In this document: piece after piece, positions 1 through 12,344 of the stretch
Numbering within the stretch: position 1 is the stretch's first letter
Layout: each line of letters opens with the position of its first letter
Origin: Camellia lanceoleosa
Taxonomy: Eukaryota; Streptophyta; Magnoliopsida; Ericales; Theaceae
Assembly: GCA_025200525.1 (NCBI GenBank)
Contig: CM045758.1
Location: 170,204,101-170,268,100 of the forward strand
Direction: 5' to 3'
Length of the DNA: 64,000 bases
Program-made: the position numbers and the translations under genes
The notes under the pieces: generated by a model
Databases searched by the model: none
What the model was told of the DNA's origin: nothing
The model's input: the letters and a program-made list of their open reading frames with translations, nothing else

Positions 1-20
1 AATGAAATAGTAAAAACTCA

Positions 21-579
21 CCTGAGGTTTGATTTTTTATTACATATTTCCTATTCTGTTTATTTGTCGTAAAAAATAACAGAAAATATTAATATTATCA
101 AATAATTTAATTACATTTTTAATTTTACCTTTTAAAATGGTGTCCAATTACAAAGAAGAATATTACAATTCATATAGGGGATTTGAGGAAAAAAAAGGAA
201 CATAAAAATTTAAATCAATAGTAATTGTAGGAATAATAAAGAGAGAAAATAGAAATTATATTTTAATTTTTTTGTAATTGGACAAGTTTTAAGTGTAAAA
301 TTAAAATTTTCATTAAATTATTTGATGATGCCAATATTTTTTATCATTTTTTTTACAATGTCAGAGAGTTTTGAATAAAGAAGATATACACAATCAATAG
401 TAATTGCAGGCATAATAAAGATAGAAAATATATTTTTTTTACTTTTATGTAATTAGACAAAGTTTTAAAAGGTGAAGTAAAAATTTATTAAACTGTTTGA
501 TAATGTCAATATATTATGTTATTTTTTAATGATAAAGTATCAAAGGTGGAAATGTTGTAAAAAATCAAACCTCAATGGA
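21..579. mobile_element. Long-TIR foldback element (Mutator-like MITE)
   Basis: The left end (gaggtttgattttttatt) recurs as reverse complement at the right end (about 557-579), and similarity between the arms continues inward for about 130 bp, including matching stretches around 60-170 and 430-540. The interior is AT-rich and holds a second, partly repeated copy of the same motifs (240-430), so the element may be nested or internally duplicated. No coding capacity is visible. Long terminal inverted repeats without a gene are typical of Mutator-like foldback MITEs, but I could not find a clear 9-bp target duplication, so the superfamily is inferred. Confidence 0.5.
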
Positions 580-870
580 TGTTTACGTCATTGCAAAAAC
601 CTTAAAAAGTTTTTGCAATTTCATTAAAATTTAGGAGAGGTCAAGGTAATTAAAAATTAAATTTCGAGAGAGGTTCCGTAATTTAAAAAATTTCAAAAGA
701 GATTTCTACATTTCATCAAATCCCAAGGAAGGTTAGGATATTTAAAAACTAAACTTTAATGGAGGTTTGAGTTAGAAACTTCATGAACAATTTCTGTGAT
801 TTCATTAAACTTCAAAGGAGATTTCTACAATTTCATTAAGCCAAATAGGAGTTAAGTGTAGCTTATCCTA
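580..870. repeat. Degenerate direct repeats
   Basis: Imperfect direct repeats with motifs such as gagatttctaca followed by ttcatta recur near 690-715 and 818-838, and related phrases (aggtt, atttaaaaa, aaatt) recur near 640-680 and 730-760. They directly follow the foldback element and may be a related remnant. No gene is seen. Confidence 0.3.
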
Positions 871-1188
871 AAAATTAAAATAAAATAAAATTATTTTAAG
901 AGGTGTATAATTTTAATATCAAAAATAATTTATCCATACAAAAATAACCCTCCTAAACCATTCAAATGAACTGGTTTGATCCATGTGCTTTCTCTCTCTC
1001 TCTCTCTCTCACAATCTCTCTATGATATGATCCTCTCTTGTTTCTTTCAAACTTTGTACTCTCTCTCATATGCTTCTTATCGCCGCCGCTACCTCACCTC
1101 ATCACTGTTGATGCGTTACCTTCCTATCATCGACGAGCTGAAGCAACGATCAAATAAATTGAAGAAAAAAAGAAAGAAAGATAAACTA
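871..1188. other. AT-rich intergenic DNA with a (TC)n microsatellite
   Basis: A (TC)n tract lies at about 990-1010. A 79-codon open frame (976-1215) starts inside the microsatellite and its product is low-complexity Ser/Leu followed by Lys; I recognise no family and regard it as chance. Confidence 0.4.
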
Positions 1189-2110
1189 TCAATAGATCTT
1201 AATAGTTGGACTTAATTCTTATCAAGTTCTATTAAAAATAAGCTTTGGTAAAATTGTCACTAAAAATATTTTTTTGTGACAATTTTTTTTATATGTCGCT
1301 AAAAATTGACAATTAGTGATTTTTTGGTCATGATTTTTATAAATTGTCACTAAAACTTACAATTAATGACTTTTTTTTTATGACAAATTTTTACCATAGA
1401 ACCCTATTAGACAATAAGTTCACTTAAGTGGGTGTTTGAGAAGTGGCTATTTGGTTTGGCAAGGGCTCATTGGGCTTTTTGGGCTCGATGAGCCACAAAA
1501 GACAGAATAAGCTCATGAGCCACAACAGACAAAGCATCCAATCCAACCCCATAATCATTACACTCTTCTCTCACAAAAAAGTCAAAAAAACCAAAAAGCC
1601 AAAAGTCCTTTCTAAACCAAGCTTTTGAGCCCAGGCTCATATAGCCAAAAAAGCCAAAAAGCTAACCCACTTCCCAAACGGAGGAGACTTTTTGACTTTT
1701 TGGCTATTTTAGTAAGCTATTTTAGTTTTTTTGTTTGAAAAGTTGGGTTGGATTTTTATTTGAGTTGTTTTATTGAAAAATGTTTGAAATGATATTTAAA
1801 GTGAAATGACAAATTTATCCCTAGTTTCACTTTTTTTAAAATTAATTTAAAGGGGTAAAATTGTCATTTATTCATTTGGGACTAGACTATGATTACAAAT
1901 ATACCTACAGTGTCACAGATAGTGTAGGCCTGCCAATTGCTATTTTGGTTTTTTTTTTTTTTTAATCAATGGAGTAGGTTGATTTTTTTTAAGGCTAAAA
2001 GGCTATTTTTCACTTTGAGGCTAAAATAGCTTCTACCCATAGTTCCCAAACACCCCCTAAGACGTACACATAAATACCCTAAAAAAATACTTGTAGAAAA
2101 TCACAACTGA
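1189..2110. repeat. Dispersed repeat, copy A (CACTA-like), split by a MITE
   Basis: 1189-1429 matches 7470-7712 closely, sharing atagatc, taatagttgga, ggtaaaattgtca and repeated tgacaattagtga-type phrases. The match resumes after the MITE at about 2057 (taagac...taccct) and corresponds to 7709-7735. Inverted and direct copies of gtcactaaaa / ttagtga motifs resemble the subterminal repeats of CACTA transposons, but no CACTA terminus is seen, so the superfamily is inferred. Confidence 0.5.
1430..2056. mobile_element. hAT-like MITE (possibly nested)
   Basis: The ends gggtgtttgagaagtggct and, in reverse, ggtgtttgggaactatggg form an imperfect terminal inverted repeat. The same end type recurs at 4149, 4406, 17,992 and 18,235. 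The flanking bases cacttaag / cccctaag look like a diverged 8-bp duplication. Copy B of the host repeat (7470-7740) lacks this insert. A second set of ends (cccacttcccaaacggag at about 1658-1676) suggests one MITE within another. Non-coding. Confidence 0.55.
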
Positions 2111-2500
2111 TATAGGTCTTAAACTCAAGGTTACTATGTATTATTATTATTCGGTAACCATAGCCATAACATTGTAAATTACTTTTGATTTACATAAATG
2201 AATCTAGTCCCAATAACAAAAAAAACAAAAAATCAGATCTTGCCAAGAAACCAAATCTTGCCGAAGAGTGATACATATTAGAGCTTACTTGAGAATGGCA
2301 CCGGAGAGAGAGTCACCGTCAAAGAGGAAGAAACATCAGAAATGATGAGAGGATCGAAGGAATGTAGAAAGAAAGAGAAGAGAGTGAGAGTGAGAGGCGG
2401 CTGGTTTGTTGACAACGGTTGGTTATTTGTTTAAAAAGAAGCAAAGAGTCGTTTGAGAGTGAGGGAAGTCTTTGAAAAAAGGGAAAGATTATTGATTTAG
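2111..2500. other. Intergenic DNA, nothing recognised
   Basis: AT-rich sequence with a purine-rich patch at 2290-2400 (gagagag, gaagaaacatc). No coding frame of note and no repeat that I can pair elsewhere in the window. Confidence 0.4.
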
Positions 2501-2501
2501 A

Positions 2502-2664
2502 GGTTGTTTGGGATGATCTAAATAAATGTTTTTTTTGATTTTTTATGAAATATGTATTGAGGGTTGTAATGTAATAAAGAGGTGATATAACTTAAATAAG
2601 ATAATATAATTTAAAGAGAATAATGATTTTTAAAATTTTTTACGTTATGACAAATAAGACCTTA
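2502..2664. mobile_element. Tourist-like MITE remnant
   Basis: It begins ggttgtttgggatgatctaa and shares the interior phrases aaataagatgatat and ttttttaatttttta with the copies at 2765, 3150, 5761 and 17,684. The right end is degraded (aataagacctta). Non-coding. Confidence 0.35.
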
Positions 2665-2764
2665 GGTTCAAACGTGAAACAAATGCAAAAAAGAAAAAAA
2701 AAAAGACAATTAGAATTTAATTTCTACCAAACAAAGTCGTCAATTCAAAGGGTCGGGTCAATAA

Positions 2765-2928
2765 GGGCTAGTTTGGCATAACCTAAATAAGTTAAAAAGT
2801 CACTATCTTATTTAAGTCATATCATCTTATTTAAATCACATCACCTCTCTAACACATTACATCAAACTTAACCTAAACTCACTAATAAATTAAAAAGTAT
2901 ACTTTTTTAGGACATCTTAAACCAACCT
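2765..2928. mobile_element. Tourist-like MITE
   Basis: The left end gggctagtttggcataacct pairs with the right end read in reverse, aaaggttggtttaagatgtc. TAA precedes the left end, as expected for PIF/Harbinger insertions. Non-coding and related to the well-delimited copy at 17,684-17,833. Confidence 0.45.
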
Positions 2929-3149
2929 TTTGTGTGAATGTAACGAAACTCTTTTAATATCTCGAAACATTACTTTAACTCAATCTAAAATGCTGATGTG
3001 GAGTCGAGGTGGAAAGATGTGGAATAAACCGAGGGAGGGGTTGGCTGACCAATGTCAGGCTTTTTTATTTTTTTTTTATTTTTTGGACAAGCCAATGTCA
3101 GGCTGACATTCATTGTATGCGGCCAAACGTAACCGCAACAAACTAAGAG

Positions 3150-3320
3150 TTGGTCTGGAATATTTTAAAAAAATATATTTTTTGATTTATTAATTTATAT
3201 GAGTTGAGTTTAGGTTGAATTTGATATAATATATTAAAAAAATAATGTGATTTAAATAAGATGATATGGATAGTAACTTTTGAACTTTTTATATTATTTA
3301 GTAGATATTAAACTTGACCT
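3150..3320. mobile_element. Tourist-like MITE remnant
   Basis: The right end aaacttgacc followed by TAA is the same as in the 17,684 element, and the interior shares gatttaaataagatgatat. The left end (ggtctggaat) is decayed. Non-coding. Confidence 0.4.
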
Positions 3321-4145
3321 AAGTTATTTTTAAAAATGTATTATTGTTATTATTATAACGATCATTATTGTTGACTCTTTTGGTTGATGATGAGTCTAAG
3401 AGAGGATCTTATCCACATGGGCTGCACATGAAAATGAATAGGTGGCGATGTAACGCAACAGAGAGTAAAGGAAGACAATGCATAAAACATAATATTTAAA
3501 TTAAAAAAAATCACTTAAAATAATATGATTGTAATATTTTTGAACATTTTCAAAGTAATATATTTGAAATTAAGAAACACAATTATTTTATTTAAGATAA
3601 AAGGTACTTGTATAAAAAATATATATAAAAAAATGTAATTCAAATTTATTTTAGGTGTGGTAAAACTATACTCAAAATGAATTTTGATTATATATTCATT
3701 TTTATACACAGCATTTATTGTTAATAGAAAATTTCTTTTTATATAACAGTACTCTAAAGAATATATTATTATCAAAAATAAAATGTATAAAAATCATATT
3801 AAAATTTATAAAATATACATTAAAATTTTTGTAATTATACAATTCATAAGAAACGTCCAATAAACAATACCCTAATATTTATATACAATAAAGATGGCAA
3901 AAGACATATTCTCTTATGCGTGATGGATAAACCCTAAACTATTCATAATGATCATTAGCAAGCACGCTTCATTATTGCATGTTTGAATAATAAAAGCAGC
4001 TAAGGCAAAGTGATGAAGCCATACAAAAACACATGACGACCACCCATGATGCCATCATCACCCCCTTGTTTATGATCCAAGTTTTATTTATTCTCCGTTT
4101 AGATCATAAATTTAAAATAAAATAATAATTTTTTTTTTAATATTT
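3321..4145. other. Intergenic DNA, nothing recognised
   Basis: AT-rich. An 86-codon minus-strand frame (3775-3515) has very biased Ile/Phe/Asn/Tyr composition and no motif, so it is treated as chance. Confidence 0.4.
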
Positions 4146-4148
4146 TGT

Positions 4149-4406
4149 TGGTGTTTGGGAAATGGGTTTTTTTTGTAGATTTTTTTAATTGTAGGATATT
4201 ATTGGAGAGTTTTTTTTTTTTTGTATTTGGGAAGCTAGTTAGATTTTTTTGTGATTAGATGTGATGTTTGTGGGAGAAAAAATGAAATAATTATGGAGTT
4301 TGATGTGATATTTTGTTTAGATTTATTTTTTTTATTTTGTAACCAATTTGTCTTTTAGTGAAAAAAAAAAAAAAACCTAAAAAACTTCCTTCCCAAACAC
4401 CCCTTA
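4149..4406. mobile_element. hAT-like MITE
   Basis: The left end ggtgtttgggaaatgggttt mirrors the right end read in reverse (ggggtgtttgggaaggaagt). Interior T-tracts and a central ggtgtgatgtttgtg-like stretch resemble the copy at 17,992-18,235. No clear 8-bp target duplication. Non-coding. Confidence 0.5.
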
Positions 4407-5760
4407 TTCATATTTTTTTATACTTTCTTTGTGAGACTCGATTCTCTAGACTGTCTAGTCTTGCTCACTGTGAGCTCACCTTGACAATCTAAATCGTTTA
4501 TCTTGTAAGGCTTTTGAGTAGATTGCTTATATAAAAATGAGATTGATTGGATATTGAGAATTCTTTGATTCGGTTACATTTGTCTAAAAAATATTAACGA
4601 ATAATACGATTTTGAAAGTAATCCGTCTATATTCTTTTTAGACAAATGAGATCAGATAAAATGATTATTGATATATGATTAATTTAATTTTTAATATAAA
4701 TAATTTTCTTGATAATCTCTATAAAATAAACTATTTAAGTAATTAAGGTGCAACCAACAATGAGGCCGGCAAATTGGGCCTTTCAAGAAATGGATGTTGG
4801 TCAAGTCTCAACATAAAAGTCAAAAGAGTTTTAAAAAAAATATATATATATTTTCGATACTTTCCCGGCAAGTACAAGACATGCAATAGAGCTTGATAAA
4901 CTAAAAACGACCATAGAATTGATACTAAAATATATATAAACATAAATGAACAAAATTTTATAATAAAATTTATTAGTGAAGTTTAATTTTTAAAAAATCT
5001 AATTATATAAACGAATTTCTTATTCTAAAAATATCTTTTAGGTATCATAAATATTAAATATGCAATTTATGCATTTTCCTTGATTTTATAATTATTGTCT
5101 ATCTAAACAAAATAGGGGAAATTTCTCCTCCTTGCCTTCTTCACTACTTACACTTATCAAGTTATCATCACCCTTTTCTCTCAATCCAAACATTGTCTAC
5201 AATATTGGGCTTGATTAAGATGCTGTTAAGATTCCTAAAAGGCTCTCTCCGTGGGGCTATAATTGTTTCACTCCAGGCCCAACTTAAAATAACTAGTTGG
5301 GTCGATCATCACCGGAATGGCAATAATTGGTCCAGTCCAAGCCCAACTTGTTCCTATTAGTCACACAAAAAAATATTTAAGATCCATAAAAAAAATCTCT
5401 CATAATTTGATCCGATATGGCAAAATATATGTTAAATTTTGATTTGTTATATGCTCAATTGTAGAATCTATCTTTCTTACTATATCATTATGAATAAATT
5501 TAAAAATTTAAAATGTAGATCTCTATGATTACCTTACGCTCACAAAAACAAAAAAACAAAACATACCGAATTAACTGGTTGCCCCTTTGTCTGACTTCGA
5601 TATCATGGAATCACTCCCTGCATCATCTTCTATTCCAAACTTTCTTTAACCATTGATTTGGTGATGTGATAATATGGGATGGGATAAAAATCATTATTTG
5701 ATGGCATAGTCACCGGAGTTAAGTATGAAACAAAGGAAGTGATAGTGAGTGACACCTACG
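4407..5760. other. Intergenic DNA, nothing recognised
   Basis: AT-rich with a slightly more balanced patch at 5200-5350 that contains two similar phrases (cactccaggcccaactt near 5270 and cagtccaagcccaactt near 5333). No coding frame or paired repeat otherwise. Confidence 0.4.
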
Positions 5761-5901
5761 AATTGTTTGAAATGATTTAAATAAGTATATTTTTTAATTT
5801 TTTATGAAAAAATATCAGAAAAGTAAAGAGATGGTATAATCTAAAAAAGATTAAAAAAATACAAATATATATTTATATAGTACACCTCAAACAAAGCCCA
5901 A
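5761..5901. mobile_element. Tourist-like MITE remnant
   Basis: It starts gaattgtttgaaatgattta, continues with aaataagtatattttttaat, and ends cacctcaaacaaagccca. This matches the ends and interior of the 2502 and 2765 elements. Non-coding. Confidence 0.35.
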
Positions 5902-7469
5902 CTATCATGCTAAGAAAGTTGAATAAAAAAAGCGGCAAAAATATATTTGACCAAGAGAGAGTTATATCAAGGGAAAATAACTTGACAGTGGGTAAATTTT
6001 TTTTATAAATATTAATAATAATAATTATAGTATTTTTATTAATATGTAATTAATTTTCACTGACTCCACTTGACTGTAATCTACATATTATATAAGAAAA
6101 ATGAGATTTTTAATTTTGAGAGCTTTAGGAGTTTCAAAACTCCAATCCATTTATGTTGATTTTTTTTTTTAAAAAGAGAAAAATATCATTGGCTATTAAA
6201 AATTGAAATTTAAAATTTAAATATCATTAGCTATTAAATTCAACTATGATTTAGGAATTTAAAATGCCAAAAAATAATTTTAGCTATATCTTTTTGGTTA
6301 GATGGTAATTTTTTTAGGAGCGCTGCTTCCGACCCCCAGTGATGTGGCGCGCTGTCATTCGCTGAAAAAAAAAAAAAAAAAAAAAACAGTTTTTTTTTTT
6401 GGGGCCAATCACGGATCTACACACACGACCCCCAGTGACCCCCATTGGGGTCTTAGGCATTTTTCTTTTTTTAGCTATGTCAAAGCTATATTTAATTTTA
6501 AATTTAAAAATGAAGTCTAAAGAAAATTGGAATCAAATATAATTTTAAATTATTTTTTAGCTGTAAATCATAATTTACCAAATGGTAAAAAATTTCAAGT
6601 ACACATGTTAGAATCTTATTGAAAAAATAAAATAAAATTTAAAATTTTTAAGTACGAACTTCAAATTAATAATTACAAATATTTTTAAAAATTGACATAA
6701 AATTTTCACTACAATAAGTTTTATGATAAAACAGGCAAATCCATAAAATCTACCAAACAAATTATTCAAAAAATAAAAAAATAATGGTCTACATCTATTT
6801 TGAGTGCGACTCACATCTCATTAATTTTAAACCTATATAATACACCCACTTTTGAGATAAATTTTTATAATCCGTTGTATTTATATAATAGATATTAGTC
6901 GATTTAAATTAATTATTATAAAATATTTCTACTAATTGACTAACCAATTTTTTTTGATCAGATCTACAATTAGAGTTAGAACATATAACCCATGATATGG
7001 CTTGACTAACTTTGGATAATCTATATTTATATATCTATATTAAGTAAAAGGGTGTTTGCAATCACAGGTCATTTTTTGGTTTATTTAATCTAAAAAAAAA
7101 GTAAAAAAATCATAGGTTGCTCAAGTTCTCACCAAATTAAAAAATATGTTATTCAATTCTTAAAAAAATTCAAGTTAAACTTAGGTTGCTCTGATTGAAC
7201 TCACCAAAGTTTGCTGCTCTAGCAAAAAAGGAGGAAGTTATCTATAGAGTGACAACTTAAAAACTGACACATAAAATGCATGCCATTATGATAAAATTGT
7301 GGGTCATGTTTGGAATTTTTCACGTGACTTTTCGTAATAAATTAAAAAAAAGTCAATTTCTAAACGAGTCTAATTATGAGTTTCAATCTTTTTCATTTTC
7401 GTATTTTACATGCGAAAATCTAATTATTTATATAAAACTTATGTTATTAATTTTTTTTAAATAAATTAC
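5902..7469. other. Intergenic DNA with a GC-richer patch and long A tract
   Basis: Mostly AT-rich. At about 6313-6465 a GC-richer patch contains gacccccagtgatgtgg and, again, gacccccagtgaccccc, separated by an A run of about 22 bases and a T run. The arrangement could be a retroposed fragment, but no SINE promoter boxes are visible. Short frames here (6302-6520, 6814-6608, 7276-7464) have no recognisable motif. Confidence 0.35.
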
Positions 7470-7740
7470 CAATAGATCCTAATAGTTGGACGTAATTCCC
7501 ATCAAATCTTACTAAAAATAAGTCTTGGTAAAATTGTCATTAAAAATAATTTTTTTATGACAATTTTTTATATATATTCCTAAAATTGACAATTAGTGAC
7601 TTTTTTTTAGTCATGATTTTTATAAATTATCACTAAAACTTACAATTAGTGATATTTTTTTATTACAATTTTTTTTTCATATGACTTATTAAATAATAAA
7701 TTTACTTATTAAGACCTATGCGGAACTACCCTATTTTTTT
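7470..7740. repeat. Dispersed repeat, copy B (CACTA-like), uninterrupted
   Basis: Second copy of the 1189-2110 repeat. It runs through the position where copy A carries the hAT-like MITE (tacttattaagacc at about 7702-7715) and so represents the empty site. It has the same gtcattaaaa / ttagtga subterminal-type repeats. Confidence 0.5.
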
Positions 7741-8899
7741 TTTTTTATATCCCGGGCTTACCGCTAGTTGTCCCTTATGTCAAAGGCTCAAAAAGAATGC
7801 AATGTTCGACTAAATTTGTTAGTACATAAAAATGAGTTGTATCTGTTGGGAATTTTTTAGGGAAGTTGCATCCAGTGGGACAGAATTTTTTTATTATTAT
7901 ATAAATATGGAGGGGTGCAAGTATTGCACCTCACAATTCTTCGCTTGCATCCGATCATAAAATGACTTGTACTTAACATATTTTTATATTTGTTTTTCTC
8001 TATTCTACTGGACTGTAATTTCCCTTTATCTTTTTAGTGTTAACAATTTCATTTCATTGAATATGTTCTTTTTATATTTTAGTTTTGAATCCATGGGCAT
8101 CAAAAGTTGTTGAAGATTCAAAATGGAGATTCTTCTAAGCTAAAGTAAGCAAAATCATGGATTGCATTAAAATATCATTTTAGATTATCCTAGTTTTGAT
8201 TTTTATAGATAGTTTAGCCTTTTGGACTACAAATATCAATTACCAAATGGGTTAGACCTTTAAACCCCCATAATATTTGAGTTGTATTTTACGTTTTGAG
8301 TTTTTACATTATGATTTGAAAAAAGAAAATTATTTGGTTATGAGTTTTAAAAATAGTTTTGGAATTATTTGTAATTTTTTTTATTTTTTTAATTGATTAA
8401 TGTATAGAATATGAGAGAAAAGAGGAGAGATGAGAAAGAAAAAATGATTGATTAATAATAATAATAATAAATAATAATAAAAGAGAATAGAAGAGTTTTA
8501 AAAGTAATTTTGAGTTGTATTTTAAAAATATAATTATTTAACATATTCTATCAAAATCATGATTTAAAAATAGAATTAAATTTTGAAAAGTAAACCAAAC
8601 GTATAACCTTTGTTTTTTTTTTTTTTTTGGAGCCTTTCAATCGTGTTTTCTTTGAAAGTTATTCATTTATTTATTTTTTTAAAAATAATGCACAACACAT
8701 TCGAACAGGAATATAGTTGGTCCCTACACCACAAAGTATTTTGAAAATATAATTTCAAATTCATTCATACGATTGGAATTCACACAGGTTATGTCGTTTG
8801 TTCATGGGTACATGTCCCATTCAAGAATTGACCATTTTAATTTTTTTTAAAAATTTTTTTACAAAAAAAATATGAAAAAATAAAAAAAACAATATGACA
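7741..8899. other. Intergenic DNA, nothing recognised
   Basis: AT-rich, with an (ATA)n-like tract at about 8451-8480 and T runs at 8610-8628. I can support no gene or paired repeat here. Confidence 0.4.
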
Positions 8900-9086
8900 A
8901 ACTTTGTTAGAATAGTAGAAAGAGAGAAAATAATATGTATTGTATTCAATGAATTAGTTCTATACAATAGAAGGGCTGTATATATAGGCTGAGAGTATCC
9001 TATTAGAAACCTAACTATGACTATTTCCAAATATATCTAGGAAATCAATACCTTATATATCTAGGAATACAACATATACATTAACA

Positions 9087-9100
9087 TCCCTCTCAAACTC
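9087..9100 (-). promoter_or_regulatory. Polypurine tract of the 8905-10,336 element
   Basis: Read on the minus strand, gagtttgagaggga lies directly before the LTR beginning tgttaatg. This is the expected position for plus-strand DNA priming. Confidence 0.6.
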
Positions 9101-9529
9101 AAGGAGGATAAACATCTTGAGCTTGGAGAGAGAAGCTAAAATATGAAATAAAATTAAATAAATTAAAAGGTAAATAGATTGCAAAATCTGAACAGGAGCG
9201 CAAGGGCGCTTGAAATAGATCAGACGCTGGAACTAATGTTGGAAAACAATATGGTTGTATTGAACCATTGTAGGAATTGGCCGAAACTAATGCCGGGACA
9301 ATTTAAGGTCGTACCGGATCAATATAGAAACTAGTTAGAACTAATGTCAAAATCAAAGGCCGGAGCTAATGTCGGTAGATAGTTTATGGTCATGCCAAAC
9401 TATTGTAGAGATGGTCTAACCAGATATTGAACCAGCAAGCGTGGTACACACATAACTTATGACGTGGTGCTGAACAATGGTGGCAACAGATGACTGAGTA
9501 TGCCAGGAAGTGGCTTGAATGGTGCGCCA

Positions 9530-9870
9530 GGGGGCAACTTTGTTGTTGCGCCAAGGAAACAACTTAGAGAGTGCACTAAAAGGAGGCGATTTAGAAAGTG
9601 TGCCAATGAGACGACTTGGGTAATGCGTCAATGGGACGGCTTAGAGAGTGCGACAAAGGAGGCGGCTTAGGAAGTGCGCCAAAGAGACAGCTTAGGTGGT
9701 GCGACAATGAGACGGCTTAGAGAGTGTGCCAAAAGGAGGCGGCTTAGAAAGTGCGCTAAAGGAGATGGTTTGGAGCTTAGCTGGTTCACATGGTATATTA
9801 GAGAGTGTGCCAAAAGAAAGCGGCTTAAGAAATGCGCCAAAGGAGGCAGTTTGGGGCTTAGGTGATTCAC
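9530..9870. repeat. Short tandem repeats inside the TRIM-like element
   Basis: About ten imperfect units of about 30 bp combine ggcttagagagtgcgcc with aaaggaggcg or aatgagacg. Overlapping open frames on both strands (9674-9865 plus; 9894-9667 minus) are simple consequences of the repeat and give repeated RLRECAKR-like or AHFLSR-like peptides. Confidence 0.75.
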
Positions 9871-10137
9871 ATGATATATCACCATGGTTGCCATGATATA
9901 GGTATAATACTCCCCTTCAACTCAAATAAGTTTGAAGATAGAAATCTATTTGTGGTTAAAACTGTGGATTGCGAGTAAATATATATATATATATATGGTA
10001 GAGATATTTGGAGTAGGAATAAACTAGTGGACAAAGGAAGAGATCACCACGAAGCGATACTGATAAGAAAATATAATAGCAAATAGGTTGAGGTCCGGTG
10101 GGCGGCCAAGACAAGGCTAGGCTTAGGTATTTAACCT

Positions 10138-10150
10138 AACTCTGATATCA
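10138..10150 (-). promoter_or_regulatory. Primer-binding site of the 8905-10,336 element
   Basis: On the minus strand tgatatcagagtt directly follows the LTR end. The usual plant initiator-Met site is tggtatcagag, so one G-to-A change is present. Confidence 0.75.
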
Positions 10151-10341
10151 TGTTAGAATCATAGATAGAGATAAAATAATACATATTGTATTTAATGAAT
10201 TAATTCTATACAATAAAAGGCTTGTATATATAGGTTGAGAAAGAGTATACTACTAGAAACCTAACTATGACTACTTTCAATTATATTTTAGAAACCAATA
10301 TCTAATATAGGTAAGAATACCACATATACATTAACAAACTT

Positions 10342-11697
10342 ATAGGCTTTTTTAACAAAAAAATCAATCTTCTTTTTTTTTACTGGTGGCTATACTAACA
10401 GACAATAATATGTAATACAACACTCATTACTCACCAAACAAAACAATAAATAAATAAATAAAAGGTAAGAAAAAATAGAAAGAACTCTTACAGCATTTTA
10501 GAAAATTCTTTTGGTACAGACCTCTTAAAGTGTGTAACCTTATTATTTTTTTTAATACATGTTATATATTTTCGTGACAAATATTACATAATCCTCTAAT
10601 GAAGTCCTCAATATATGGTTTAGAAATAAAATTATATATTTTTTTAGATAATGTTACGCATTTTTTATCAAATTTTTTTTAAATTACAAAATGTGTAACA
10701 TTAACACAAAAATATATAACTTTATTTTTAAACAATAAATTATCGTAACCCTATAAAAAAAAAAATTACATTTATTACAAAAATGTATAACATCTACCCC
10801 AAAAAAATGTAGAGTTACCCCCCACACAACACAAGCACACACAAATATAATGGAACGTCCTGGTATACATCTTTCTACAAAAATCATCCATGTTTTTGCT
10901 CGAAGACACTGAAAAATCAAAACAAAATTTAACCGACAAACCTTCTCTTTTAAAGCAAATTTCGTGAAGGGTCTGATTAACAAATACTCTTTAGGAACAA
11001 GTAAAACAAAAAAACAAAAATGATGGACATGAAATATTTTTCACCTATTTTATAAAACTTTTAATTGATTTCAGAACTAACCTTCTTGTCTATTTCAAAA
11101 GTACTTTTAAACCAAATCCCTATTTCAAAAATTACAAAACACTTATTAATACCCTTTAAAATGGTTGGTTGTACAGTTCTTTATAAAAATGAGTAGTTGA
11201 GGAATGTACAATTATATTATACTTTTTATCAAAAAAACCAATCGACAAAAATATTCTTTCAAAAACAGAACCATTCAGAAGCATCCAACTACAAGGGAAA
11301 ATTGACATTTTTTAAAATCATTTTAAACCTATCAAATTGAACCAAATAACAAGTTATTTTGAATCACTACATAAAAGACATTCCATCAAATGATTGTAGA
11401 AAAACAAACCTTCTTTGATTTTTGATATCTTTACGAGGAGGAAGAAGAAGGAAGGAAGGAGTAATGAAAGAAACTGAGATATTGGCACGGCTCAATCAAA
11501 TCAAAATTCGCACCACATCAAGCATGGATATATATATTTTTTTGGATAAGGTGTTTTTGTCTGAGTGAACCAGGCCAATATCAGAGTTACCATTTCATAT
11601 ATATGTGTAATCAACACTACACTGAAACTCTTTTCTTTTCATTTGTTCACATGAGAAATGAAACATGAAGCACCACCATAATTTTGAGGATTAAGAA

Positions 11698-11728
<31 letters not shown>

Positions 11729-12344
11729 GGAATGTCTTGGGCAGGTTGGGAATTTAAGAAGGGGGAGGAAGAGAGGAGGGTCTTCAAAAGAGCATTTAAA
11801 ACCGCGACTACCAAAGCAGAAAGGAGGGCCACTGCATTTAACTCCATTATTCCCTCTCTCTCTCTCTCAACCAGCACAGATTGACAGGAGACCATGCATT
11901 GTGACACTCTAGTAGGGGCACCACCCCATGCTGGGTGATGTATAAAACCTAAAATACCCTCAACGGTGGAAACGTAGTACACCTGATCTTATAGCTGAAG
12001 GGCTGATAAAGAAATGGTGGATCAGTTTCTGATTTGGTTATGGATGAGACTAATGACTTGCAAATCAATCCTTTTTTGTGAAATCCTTTTCTATTCCCTT
12101 GGATTTAATTGATTCATAAGATCACTTTTACTGATATAAATAATCTCATAAAACAATAATAGAGAAAATAATGAAAGTACATGATCTTGATTTGTAAATA
12201 TCAGACTTTCAAAAACAAAAAAAAGAAAGAAAGAAAGAAGAACTAGTGGGGTGCGAAGATGAGAATTGACACCGGTATTGTGCCCTACTCAAGCTGACAC
12301 TAGAAGAATTATGAGGAGAAAAAGAATATCATTGAATTGAATTA
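10342..12344. other. Intergenic DNA with an (AG)n microsatellite
   Basis: AT-rich. An (AG)n tract lies at 11,701-11,725, with a (CT)n tract at about 11,857-11,869. Frames at 10,983-10,684, 11,982-11,647 and 11,684-11,884 have no family resemblance; the last two overlap on opposite strands across the microsatellites. Confidence 0.4.

Larger units (their letters stand above)
8905..10336 (-). mobile_element. Very small LTR retrotransposon (TRIM-like), non-autonomous
   Basis: Two direct repeats of 182 and 186 bp (8905-9086 and 10,151-10,336) begin tgttagaat and end acattaaca on the plus strand, and both copies share ggctgtatatataggc-type phrases. The whole is flanked by a perfect 5-bp target duplication, aactt (8900-8904 and 10,337-10,341). 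On the minus strand the first LTR is followed by tgatatcagagtt (10,150-10,138), a one-base variant of the common initiator-Met primer-binding site. A purine stretch gagtttgagaggga precedes the other LTR. The element is therefore on the minus strand. The 1.06-kb interior has no gag or pol and is dominated by short tandem repeats. Size and primer site fit TRIM/SMART-type elements mobilised in trans by copia-like machinery (inference). Confidence 0.85.

Noticed and set aside
9674..9894. Arg/Lys-rich repeated peptide as a small gene
   Set aside because: It arises from the 30-bp tandem repeats and is open on both strands.
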